A DNA stretch of 12,353 bases from DATESZ01 sp035283845 (GTDB lineage Bacteria > Desulfobacterota > Syntrophia > Syntrophales > JACQWR01): contig DATESZ010000024.1 in assembly GCA_035283845.1 (NCBI GenBank), positions 1 through 12,353 on the forward strand. Direction: 5' to 3'. Under the pieces are notes generated by a model. It was not told the origin of the DNA. It ran no database searches and saw only the letters and a program-made list of their open reading frames with translations. The translations under genes and the position numbers were made by a program. Shown here one piece after another: positions 1 through 7,966 of the stretch. Numbering within the stretch: the first letter of the stretch is position 1; every line of letters begins with the position of its first letter.

Positions 1-3000
1 CAAAGTTGTGAGATAATCTTCGGCCACAACTTTGTAATTTCCCGCGGGTATTACATGTCTGAAGGCAAACTTTCCTTCCGAGTCAGTAGTCACTACTACG
101 TCGGCGCCGCCGTATTTCACCGTGACTTTCACATCAGGGCCTGCGGGATTGTTGTCCGGAAGAAGCACCTGACCATAGATAGAACCAAAGGTGTCCGCAA
201 GCGTCAAATCCAGGGTAACGAGATCGCCATTTGCCGAAAGCGTGCCGCTATTGCTTACCGGATCAGGCCTGAAGATATTCGAGGCCTTGACTGTAATGGG
301 ACCTGCATAGACGCCGGTTAAGGTGTATTTTCCGGTCTGGGGATCGCTCTTAATGCTGGCGGTCGGCGAATTGGCGTCGAACTTGAGCCAACCCATCCTG
401 TTCGGTTTCATTGAGTACAGTGTGACATCCGCGCCCACAGGCGTCATACCGGAGCCTTGGTCATAGATCGTCCCTGTTACCGCGCCCATACCCCTGACGA
501 CAAGATCCAGGTTTTTAACCTGGCCATCCACCCAGAGAGTTGCCGTGCCGTTGGCGATCTCGGCGCCGCTCCGAACGACGAGTGCATATGTTCCTGGCGG
601 CATATCATCGGGATTATTCGGGTCGGGAATAATATATTTTCCATTGGCGTCGGCATGATAGGACTTGTACTTGCCTTCTTCCATATCCAGAATCAGCATC
701 ACCTCGGCTTGCGGCCAGACAGATCCGTCCCTTTTGTAAACCGTTCCCGTAATCGAGCTTGTAGAGAACGCAAGGCTCGGAATGATAAGAGTGGTATTTT
801 CCGTCTGTCCCGCAGACAGGAGGGTGACGTTCCCTTGCGCGAAATTTGCATTTGTCTTTCGGGGATCAGGCGCCCGAACTAAGATGTCCCCAACGGGAAT
901 ATTATCAAACCGCGCCATCCCGTTTGCATCTGTGACGAGCACTCTGTCAACCGATCCGCTAAGCGACGCCACCGTAGCTGTTACATAAAACCCCTGCGGC
1001 GACAGATTGTCTTCGCGCTGCACCTGACATAAAAGGGAACCCGTGCCCTTTGTGATAATGTTTAATACAGATGTAGCATTCCCAATGACTGCGCCTGATG
1101 CATTGCTGACTTCGCCTGTGGAATCATCCCAGATATCAACTGTGACGGCGCCCGGAAACAGGCCGGAGAAGGAATAGCTCCCGTCGGGCCCCGTCCGCAT
1201 CCAGTTCTTGTATCGCTCCCCCGTTATGATCACGATCACGCCCGGACGCGGCGTGCCGTCCATATTAGTCACTTTGCCGGTTACATTCCCCTGCAACGCG
1301 CCGACGGTGAAGATATTGATATCTTGCGTAACCGCGCTGCCGTCATCAGGCAATGTACCCATAGTCGAGCCTTCTGCAAAAAGAGCCTGGCTCACCGCCT
1401 TCAGACTAAAGGCGCCCACGCGCAGATCGGCAAAAGAAAAAACACCGGCGCCGTCCGTTGTGGCGGAATAGGCCCGCGAGTCGCAAAGGGTTTCTATCAT
1501 CACGTCGGCATTGGAAACCGGGTTGCCGGCAGCGTCCCGCACTGTGCCTGAAACGCTTCCTATGGCCTTCATGAATACATCGAGCGTCATTCGCTGGCCA
1601 TGGTAGCCGACGCCGGCGGTGACCTGACCTGCTTCATTAGTCTGGGGATTAATTGCCTCGATTCTGAACGGCCCCGGGGGATCATCGTTCTGCAGCACAT
1701 AATCAAATTGGTAACTGCCGTCGGCGTTCACCGGCTTTTCACTAAAAATGACATAGACCGGCTCGATCGCATAGAAGACTTCCTTCCATACCAATTGCAA
1801 GAGCCGAACAGTAGCGCCGGGAATAGGAGCGCCCTGGGCCGTACGCACCATGCCTGAGACAACCGCTGCCGGACCTGCAGCAGTTATGCGAATAGGCACG
1901 GTCTTTGGCGACGATGGGGTGGCGCTTCCCGCCTGGTCTTGCAAATTGAAGACGGTGATTGCTCTCCCATTTATGTATCCCCTTATCGGATCAAGGTCGC
2001 CGAAGAATGGGCCTATACCGTCGCGGAGTTGGAGGAAAGCCATCCTGCCGCTTTGCTGGATATAGGAGACCATAGCGGCGTTTTCTTCGACGGAATAGTT
2101 GGCAATGTTCTGCGCCGATGCCTTAGTTACCCGTTTGTTGAAGAGCACAGCTACGTTCCTGCCATGCTTGTCGCCGCCGGGGCCGAATCCGGGCACTAAC
2201 TGTGCGGCGGCCACAGCCTGAGTTTCGGGATTAGCGATAAGAACGGACGCTGATGTTACCGTCCGCTCAGCCATTCCGTCGCCGTTATCATCGAAGGAAA
2301 GAACATAATTAGTATTTGCGCCCGGCAGAAGCGTTAAGGTTCCGCGCGATCCCGCAACCACCGGCACTTGACTAAACCGGATCTGTTTGAGTGCGCCTGA
2401 GGAATCAGGAATGACAATGCCGAGGTCGAATGTAGCTTCGGCCAGCGCCTTGAGATCAAGCTTATAGCTCGCCGAATTAAGCTTTGTAATAAGCGATAGT
2501 GTGCTTTGCACTGTGCTTGTACACTCTGAACCCTGAGAAGTACACTGGGAGCTCCAATTTAATTGATCCCCATAGGCTATATCGCGATAAGTTTCTCCCG
2601 CTGCGAGACCGCCCATATTATTGCCCGATATATCGGAAATCCTGACGCTTGCCGGCGATTCGCTCGTAATCACGGAGATATGGCCGGGGCGGTATGATTC
2701 TTTCTCGGCCAAGTTTGCCTGGAACGCCAATGTGCCGACAGACGCCGCTTCGGACTGGAACACCGCGGCCAGGGCGTTATTTAAGTTAAGCCCCTGGGTC
2801 GAGCGCCGGCGTAAATTATCGAAGCCATTGTTCGCATTGTCCGAACCGATGAAATCAAAGGCCATGTCTTCTGCTGCCTTGACCAGATTCTCTCCGATCA
2901 GGAGGCGCAGCCCTGCCTCGGATAAATCATTGGCTCTGAGCGTCACTGTTTGCTTGCCGATGGAAAGAACGTCCGCCGGCAACGCTCCCGAGGGCGCCGT

Positions 3001-4662
3001 AGCCACACTCCAGGCCTGGCCAAGAAGACCTACCGCTGCATCAACTATCCCTAATGGCAGGCTGCCGGTATAGGGAATAATCAGAGAATCGGGAGAAAGC
3101 GGAATGTTGTTCTCTCCTACACCTAACCGGAGTATGAATCTTCCCTTCACACTGGAGTCTTCGGACTGGAAGGCAGCGGCTGTTACCTGCCCGGTGCGCT
3201 GGGAAATTAAACGGTATTTAACGGTGGCTGAAGAACCAGGTAGTATCGTTTCTATCTGTTTGTCAGAGTCTTCACCCGAAGCAAGCACAGCGCCGGAAAG
3301 CGCCCGGCGGTCCAGATGGGTGGAGACGAGATTAGCTGCTGATTTTGATGTATTCGTGATGGTTACGAACAGGTCGTAGGCCTCGCTGCTGCGAACCGTG
3401 GCCGGATGGCCCATGGTAATGCTGAAATCCGGGTTCCGCACCAATACCGCACCGGATGCCTTTCCTTTGATCTTTATGGGACCGATGGGAAGGCCTTCCA
3501 GTGTTGCATTGATGTCGAAATCTATCTTATGGGAACCTTCTTTGAGACCTTCAATCGTAAAGTCGGCCTGGCCGCTTTCTGCCGGGCGGAGCAGGCTGCT
3601 GTCGTCGGAGGTTCCGATCTTCCCGTCCGGTCCCGCATTCATTACGGCCATAGTCCTCGGGAAATAGCCGGAAGCATCTCTCGCCATGCGCAACGGATCA
3701 TCGCCCGGGATCTCGTCAGTGCCCGGATTTTGGTCTTCCCCGGCAGGCAGGGTGACGGTTGTTGCAATATCCTTCACAATCAGGCTCGATATGGTCGGCG
3801 CGCCGTTTGTCACCATAAGCAGCGCGCTAAAGTATTGATGGAGAAACCCGATATTATTCGGGATTATGATGATGCCCGGTATCGGCGGCAACGAAATGCT
3901 TCCTCCATTCCCTTCCGGTATTTCAGGCTCCATCAGGAACCCCTGGAGGCTGAAATTATTGGGCAATTCAGGAGGATTGTACACCTCAGGCAGTGACAAG
4001 CCGAGGTCACTCGTCGGCGGAATATTTTCCGGGTTGTCCTTCGTTGTGTTCGGGATAAGCACAGGAAACTTAAGCGGCTGCTGGCTGCTCGTAAACCCAA
4101 CAGCGCCGGTAAATTCATAAACAGTAAAGTTTGTGCTGTCAAAAGTTACGCCGCGGTCGCGAAGCTCCTGAAGAGACAGAGGACGTGTGGTTACGCTGGT
4201 GACGATCGGGTCGGCGATGGACTCGACCGTCACGACCTGCGGAACAGCGGCAAAGAGCGCTTTCCCCGTGCCGTCCAGAAGCCGGACATTGGATAGGGTG
4301 TACCTTCCGATAAGCGGAAGCGTGGGCAGATCAAAGGATTTGCCGGGAGTCGTGGTCAGTATCAGAGGTGTCGTGTAAGTCGGCCCGGTGAATTCGCCGA
4401 TGACTTTGAAGTCCTTCGGCAGCATACTGAGCACGTTATCCGGCAGGGGCTGGCCGCCGCTGACGAAGCCGGTGGCCACCTGCGATGCTATGCCTTTCGG
4501 CACAGCCTGATATTCCGGCCCCACCTGCAGGCTCACGCCGACAATAGTAAAGTCCAGCGACGTCAACGTTCGAGGCGCTTGCTGACCAAAGGCCGGGACA
4601 GTCGCCGCAAGGATAAGCAAAAGCGCCGCTAATATGTTAAGTTGTCTCTTCAATCGAAACAC
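1..4662 (-). CDS. Giant exported multi-domain protein with carboxypeptidase-regulatory-like repeats (C-terminus cut by window edge)
   Basis: The frame is open for 1554 codons from a GTG at 4662 to the left edge, with no stop, so the C-terminus is missing. A TTG at 4653 is an alternative start; there is no in-frame ATG below the upstream stop (TAG near 4702) and no clear Shine-Dalgarno sequence for either start. The N-terminus is a typical Sec signal peptide: basic residues, then a Leu/Ala/Ile-rich core, then an AFG site before QQAP. Residues about 405-530 look like a CARDB/Ig-like domain. Residues 707 and 714 are a close Cys pair that could form a disulfide. Residues about 820-920 resemble SbsA-type Ig-like domains (VAVLFNKRV, then NYSV). 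From about 930 at least seven repeats follow the pattern G-x-V-x-G-x-V...G-x-P...GA-x-V...T...DG-x-Y-x-F...G-x-Y, typical of CarboxypepD_reg-like beta-sandwiches, near residues 930, 1030, 1126, 1204, 1300, 1393 and 1499. No enzyme motif is visible. Surface or secreted structural/adhesive role is inferred only. Confidence 0.9.
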   Translation of the reverse strand, partial: MFRLKRQLNILAALLLILAATVPAFGQQAPRTLTSLDFTIVGVSLQVGPEYQAVPKGIASQVATGFVSGGQPLPDNVLSMLPKDFKVIGEFTGPTYTTPLILTTTPGKSFDLPTLPLIGRYTLSNVRLLDGTGKALFAAVPQVVTVESIADPIVTSVTTRPLSLQELRDRGVTFDSTNFTVYEFTGAVGFTSSQQPLKFPVLIPNTTKDNPENIPPTSDLGLSLPEVYNPPELPNNFSLQGFLMEPEIPEGNGGSISLPPIPGIIIIPNNIGFLHQYFSALLMVTNGAPTISSLIVKDIATTVTLPAGEDQNPGTDEIPGDDPLRMARDASGYFPRTMAVMNAGPDGKIGTSDDSSLLRPAESGQADFTIEGLKEGSHKIDFDINATLEGLPIGPIKIKGKASGAVLVRNPDFSITMGHPATVRSSEAYDLFVTITNTSKSAANLVSTHLDRRALSGAVLASGEDSDKQIETILPGSSATVKYRLISQRTGQVTAAAFQSEDSSVKGRFILRLGVGENNIPLSPDSLIIPYTGSLPLGIVDAAVGLLGQAWSVATAPSGALPADVLSIGKQTVTLRANDLSEAGLRLLIGENLVKAAEDMAFDFIGSDNANNGFDNLRRRSTQGLNLNNALAAVFQSEAASVGTLAFQANLAEKESYRPGHISVITSESPASVRISDISGNNMGGLAAGETYRDIAYGDQLNWSSQCTSQGSECTSTVQSTLSLITKLNSASYKLDLKALAEATFDLGIVIPDSSGALKQIRFSQVPVVAGSRGTLTLLPGANTNYVLSFDDNGDGMAERTVTSASVLIANPETQAVAAAQLVPGFGPGGDKHGRNVAVLFNKRVTKASAQNIANYSVEENAAMVSYIQQSGRMAFLQLRDGIGPFFGDLDPIRGYINGRAITVFNLQDQAGSATPSSPKTVPIRITAAGPAAVVSGMVRTAQGAPIPGATVRLLQLVWKEVFYAIEPVYVIFSEKPVNADGSYQFDYVLQNDDPPGPFRIEAINPQTNEAGQVTAGVGYHGQRMTLDVFMKAIGSVSGTVRDAAGNPVSNADVMIETLCDSRAYSATTDGAGVFSFADLRVGAFSLKAVSQALFAEGSTMGTLPDDGSAVTQDINIFTVGALQGNVTGKVTNMDGTPRPGVIVIITGERYKNWMRTGPDGSYSFSGLFPGAVTVDIWDDSTGEVSNASGAVIGNATSVLNIITKGTGSLLCQVQREDNLSPQGFYVTATVASLSGSVDRVLVTDANGMARFDNIPVGDILVRAPDPRKTNANFAQGNVTLLSAGQTENTTLIIPSLAFSTSSITGTVYKRDGSVWPQAEVMLILDMEEGKYKSYHADANGKYIIPDPNNPDDMPPGTYALVVRSGAEIANGTATLWVDGQVKNLDLVVRGMGAVTGTIYDQGSGMTPVGADVTLYSMKPNRMGWLKFDANSPTASIKSDPQTGKYTLTGVYAGPITVKASNIFRPDPVSNSGTLSANGDLVTLDLTLADTFGSIYGQVLLPDNNPAGPDVKVTVKYGGADVVVTTDSEGKFAFRHVIPAGNYKVVAEDYLTTL

Positions 4663-4702
4663 AATAAGAGATAAAAGGCAGGTTTCTGAAGATGTAGGAT
4701 AC

Positions 4703-4731
4703 TATATATATTCAGCATTTTTAATTGTCAA
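4703..4731 (-). promoter_or_regulatory. Sigma-70 promoter of the giant exported protein gene
   Basis: On the minus strand a perfect -35 box TTGACA (4731-4726) is followed after exactly 17 bases by TATATA (4708-4703); TATAGT two bases further on is an alternative -10. Transcription would start near 4696, leaving a leader of about 35 bases before the GTG at 4662. The surrounding DNA is A/T-rich. The match to consensus suggests strong, possibly constitutive expression of a very large exported protein. Confidence 0.75.
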
Positions 4732-4816
4732 GTGAAAAAAATGGGAGTTGGCAAGACAAACAATTCTTTTAACGAAGTTCATTGTTATTTCATCTTTTCG
4801 CTTCAGGAGAAATCTG
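4732..4816. other. Divergent intergenic spacer, nothing recognised
   Basis: Between the promoter of the giant exported protein and that of the tRNA lies A/T-rich DNA with no inverted repeat, RNA gene or credible coding frame that I can see. Confidence 0.5.
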
Positions 4817-4845
4817 TTGACAAGTTTCCGAACACTGTGTTAGTG
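4817..4845 (+). promoter_or_regulatory. Probable promoter of the tRNA-Ala gene
   Basis: A perfect TTGACA (4817-4822) lies 16-17 bases ahead of a weak -10 (GTTAGT or TTAGTG, 4839-4845). The DNA just after it, GGGTGCGCAC, is G/C-rich, as is common in the discriminator of stringently controlled stable-RNA promoters. Transcription would start near 4851, about 27 bases before the tRNA. The poor -10 match keeps the confidence moderate. Confidence 0.5.
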
Positions 4846-4877
4846 GGTGCGCACGAAAAACTCAGGCACAGGGGTCA

Positions 4878-4950
<73 letters not shown>

Positions 4951-4961
4951 CCGGACGAATG

Positions 4962-4996
4962 AACGGGTTAACGGTAATCGCTAACCCGTTTTCTTA
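4962..4996 (+). terminator. Intrinsic terminator of the tRNA-Ala transcript
   Basis: The perfect 9-bp inverted repeat AACGGGTTA (4962-4970) / TAACCCGTT (4982-4990) has an 11-base loop and runs straight into TTCTTATTTT. It begins 12 bases after the tRNA, so the tRNA is a single-gene transcript separate from fusA. Confidence 0.8.
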
Positions 4997-5005
4997 TTTT
5001 AAGAG

Positions 5006-5034
5006 GTGATTCGTTGTTGCAGGGAATGTAAAAT
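5006..5034 (+). promoter_or_regulatory. Possible promoter of the fusA operon
   Basis: TAAAAT (5029-5034) matches the -10 consensus at five of six positions. A -35 box 16-17 bases upstream (around 5006-5012, GTGATTC) is poor. A promoter is expected here because the tRNA terminator lies just upstream and fusA starts at 5073, but the exact element is uncertain. Confidence 0.3.
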
Positions 5035-5072
5035 AGTTATATGTCTCAAAAGAGGTTGAAGGAAGAAGTATT

Positions 5073-7166
5073 ATGCAGAACAATATGGAAAAAGTCAGGA
5101 ATATCGGCATCAGCGCCCATATCGATTCGGGGAAAACCACGCTTACGGAGAGGATTCTCTTTTACACGAAGCGTATTCATACTATCCACGATGTAAAGGG
5201 CAAGGATGGCGTCGGCGCTACCATGGATTCCATGGAGCTGGAAAAGGAACGCGGTATTACCATTGCTTCGGCGGCAACTTTTTGTGAATGGTCGGGACAT
5301 GAAATAAACATCATAGACACGCCGGGTCACGTGGATTTTACCATCGAAGTGGAACGATCTCTCCGCGTCTTGGACGGGGCGATCCTGGTCTTATGCTCCG
5401 TTGGCGGCGTACAATCCCAGTCAATTACCGTTGATCAGCAGATGAAGAGGTACAAGGTGCCTTGTCTTGCCTTCATCAATAAATGTGACCGGAGCGGGGC
5501 AAATCCCGAAAGGGTCATATCCCAGCTTAGATCGAAGCTCGGGCACAATGCCGTGGCTTTGCAGATGCCGATCGGTCTGGAAGGGGGCTTTACCGGAGTT
5601 ATTGATCTTGTGTCCATGAAGGCGTTTTATTTTGACGGGGAAAACGGCGAGAAGGTGCGTATTGAGGAAGTGCCGGTCGACCTTCTTCCCGAAGCCCGTT
5701 TGAAACGGGAAGAGTTGATTGATATGGCAACGCTTTTTTCCGATGAGCTCACGGAGGCAGTGCTGGCGGAGGAGGCAATTACCGAAGACATTATATTCAG
5801 CGCACTACGTAAAGGAACATTGGAACGAAAAATTACCCCGGTTCTTCTCGGTTCGGCATATAAGAATAAGGGGGTGCAGCCTTTACTCGATGCGGTGAAC
5901 CGTTTGCTTCCTTGCCCGTCGGATGTGGAAAATACGGCCTTGGACAGAGATAATAATGAACTGCCGGTTGTTCTTGCCAGTGACATTGAAAAACCGATCG
6001 TCGCCCTGGCCTTCAAGCTGGAGGACGGCCAGTACGGGCAGCTTACCTATATTCGTGTTTATCAGGGAGTGCTTGCCAAAGGTTCCACCATTGTGAATGC
6101 CCGCACCGGCAAAAAAGTCAAGGTCGGCAGACTCGTCCGCATGCATGCCGATCAGATGGAGGAGATCGAAGCGATACCGGCAGGATACATCGGCGCCCTT
6201 TTCGGGATAGAGTGCGCATCGGGGGATACTTTTTTATCACCGGGGATAAATCTTACCATGACCTCCATGTTTGTTCCCAAACCAGTCATATCTCTGGCCA
6301 TTGCCCCCAAAGACAATGATTCAGAAATTAAGATGGCCAAGGCCCTTAACAGGTTCACCAAGGAAGACCCCACTTTCAAAAGCTTCGTTGATGCCGAAAC
6401 AAGCGAGACGATCATTGAAGGAATGGGTGAACTGCACCTTGAGGTTTATGTCGAGCGGATGCGCCGCGAGTATGGCGCCGAGGTGACAACGGGCAATCCC
6501 CGTGTGGCCTATCGGGAGACCATTACCCAGAGGGCGGAATTCAACTATACCCACAAGAAACAAACGGGCGGCGCCGGACAGTACGGCAGGGTGGGGGGTT
6601 ACGTAGAACCTATATCTGACGCTGATGCTGATTTTATATTTGAAAACAAGATCTTCGGCGGCTCAATTCCCACCCAGTTTATTCCTGCCTGTGAAAAAGG
6701 TTTTAAGCAGTGTCTGGCAAAGGGTCCCAAGCTGGAATTTCCCGTGACGGGCATCAAGGTTGTGATTAACGATGGCGCCTTTCATGCGGTGGATTCCTCT
6801 GATATGGCCTTCCAGGCCGCCGCCCGCGGCGCCTTTCGCGAAGGTTACATGAAGGCCAAGCCGGTCGTCCAGGAACCGATTATGAAAGTGGTCGTGGAAA
6901 CGCCCACGGAATTTCAGGGCGCCGTCATGGGGCTATTGAATCAACGGCGCGGGATAATCCTGGGGGCTCAGGATGAAGGAGCTATAACGGTTGTGGAAGC
7001 GCAGGTTCCCCTTGCAGAAATGTTCGGTTTTTCAACTGTTTTGAGATCTTCCACCCAGGGGAAGGCGCAGTTTACCATGGAGTTTGATCATTACAAGGTG
7101 GTTCCTCAGTCAATTGCGGAAAAGATTGCCGAAGAAGTGGCTGCCCGCAAAAAAAGCGCGGCATAA
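5073..7166 (+). CDS. fusA: Translation elongation factor G, mitochondrial-EFG1-like (spdEFG1) type
   Basis: This is the GTPase that drives translocation of tRNA and mRNA on the ribosome. It is full length (697 residues). The GTPase motifs are present: AHIDSGKTT (15-23), switch I with ERGITI (59-64), DTPGH (82-86), NKCD (136-139) and GSA (260-262). The domain IV loop motif HKKQTGGAGQYGR is also present. The P-loop carries HIDSGK instead of the usual bacterial HVDAGK. The stretch around GKDGVGATMDSMELE closely resembles mitochondrial EF-G1, as I remember it, and this fits the spdEFG1 subfamily of spirochaetes, planctomycetes and deltaproteobacteria. The start at 5073 is chosen over Met5 (5085) because GAAGGAAGAAG sits a proper distance ahead of it. 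The family usually divides labour with a second EF-G, which is not in this window. A P-loop ATPase gene follows after 21 bases. Confidence 0.97.
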   Translation: MQNNMEKVRNIGISAHIDSGKTTLTERILFYTKRIHTIHDVKGKDGVGATMDSMELEKERGITIASAATFCEWSGHEINIIDTPGHVDFTIEVERSLRVLDGAILVLCSVGGVQSQSITVDQQMKRYKVPCLAFINKCDRSGANPERVISQLRSKLGHNAVALQMPIGLEGGFTGVIDLVSMKAFYFDGENGEKVRIEEVPVDLLPEARLKREELIDMATLFSDELTEAVLAEEAITEDIIFSALRKGTLERKITPVLLGSAYKNKGVQPLLDAVNRLLPCPSDVENTALDRDNNELPVVLASDIEKPIVALAFKLEDGQYGQLTYIRVYQGVLAKGSTIVNARTGKKVKVGRLVRMHADQMEEIEAIPAGYIGALFGIECASGDTFLSPGINLTMTSMFVPKPVISLAIAPKDNDSEIKMAKALNRFTKEDPTFKSFVDAETSETIIEGMGELHLEVYVERMRREYGAEVTTGNPRVAYRETITQRAEFNYTHKKQTGGAGQYGRVGGYVEPISDADADFIFENKIFGGSIPTQFIPACEKGFKQCLAKGPKLEFPVTGIKVVINDGAFHAVDSSDMAFQAAARGAFREGYMKAKPVVQEPIMKVVVETPTEFQGAVMGLLNQRRGIILGAQDEGAITVVEAQVPLAEMFGFSTVLRSSTQGKAQFTMEFDHYKVVPQSIAEKIAEEVAARKKSAA

Positions 7167-7187
7167 TAAATATACAGGGGTGACAAT

Positions 7188-7880
7188 ATGCTTGATAAAA
7201 AGCCTATTCCTTTGAATTCGTTCAAGGTCATGGGATACGAGAGCGATGATATAATTCCAGAGGGGGGGTTGGGCGCCGTGTCAGCGCACGCCGGTGTGGG
7301 GAAAACGGCGCTTCTGGTCCAGCTTGCCATCAATGCTATGCTCAGGGGTAAAAAGGTCCTTCATATCAGCCTGATCGATCCGGTAAACAAGGTAAACCTA
7401 TGGTACCTTGAACTTTTCAATAATATAGCCGGACAGGCTGGAATAGGCAATATAAATGAAACCTGGGAGGCCATTCTTCCCAATCGCTTCATCATGACCT
7501 TTAAGGTGGAAGGTTTCAACCTGCCGAAGCTTAAGGAAAGGCTAACCGATCTGATAGTTCAGAATATCTTTTCCCCCGAGGTGATCATCATTGACGGCAT
7601 AAAATTTGATGAATTGGAGCGGGATACGATTATTAACCTGAAAGCGATGGCCAAGAAACACGACCAGCGCCTCTGGTTCACCGTACATGCCCATCATCAC
7701 GAAGATTCCGCCGCTCATGAAATGCCGGTTGCACTTTTGCCTTTTGCCGATCTCTTCGATGTTGTTTTTCAGCTTCATCCTGAAGGGGGCGAGATTTACA
7801 TAAAGCCACTGAAAGGAAAAATGTCCGATTCTCAACGGCTTTTTTTTGACCCTGCCACGATGCTGATCAAAGGCAACTAA
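7188..7880 (+). CDS. RecA/KaiC-like P-loop ATPase of unknown role
   Basis: This is a 230-residue soluble protein that I cannot assign to a named family. Residues 33-40 (AHAGVGKT) form a Walker A motif in which the first Gly is replaced by Ala. Residues 132-137 (VIIIDG) form the Walker B strand. HAHHHED (168-173 region) lies at the end of the next strand, where RecA/KaiC/DnaB-like ATPases place a sensor residue. The order of beta strands suggests a single RecA-fold domain with no transmembrane segment and no recognisable DNA-binding or oligomerisation domain. AGGGGTGA (7176-7183) is a good ribosome binding site. The gene starts 21 bases after fusA and ends 86 bases before gspF, so it may be co-transcribed with either. 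A regulatory or assembly ATPase for the secretion genes is possible but unproven; it is too small and lacks the Asp/His boxes and zinc motif of GspE. Confidence 0.85.
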   Translation: MLDKKPIPLNSFKVMGYESDDIIPEGGLGAVSAHAGVGKTALLVQLAINAMLRGKKVLHISLIDPVNKVNLWYLELFNNIAGQAGIGNINETWEAILPNRFIMTFKVEGFNLPKLKERLTDLIVQNIFSPEVIIIDGIKFDELERDTIINLKAMAKKHDQRLWFTVHAHHHEDSAAHEMPVALLPFADLFDVVFQLHPEGGEIYIKPLKGKMSDSQRLFFDPATMLIKGN

Positions 7881-7900
7881 TAACTATTCCCCTTAACTTA

Positions 7901-7929
7901 TTGAAAATGCGCCGCCGTTGTGCTACATG
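7901..7929 (+). promoter_or_regulatory. Possible promoter ahead of gspF
   Basis: TTGAAA (7901-7906) is followed after 17 bases by TACATG (7924-7929), with a TG one base ahead of the -10 (extended -10 form). It would let gspFGH be expressed separately from fusA and the ATPase. The -10 match is only moderate. Confidence 0.35.
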
Positions 7930-7966
7930 AACACGCACATAAATCGAAGGTATCAGGTGGCACGAA

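Noticed and set aside
3406..3996. 196-codon plus-strand open frame, and the many other plus-strand frames within 55-4378
   Set aside because: They lie antisense to the continuous minus-strand gene, whose translation shows a signal peptide and regular domain repeats. The plus-strand products show no recognisable motif and lack ribosome binding sites.
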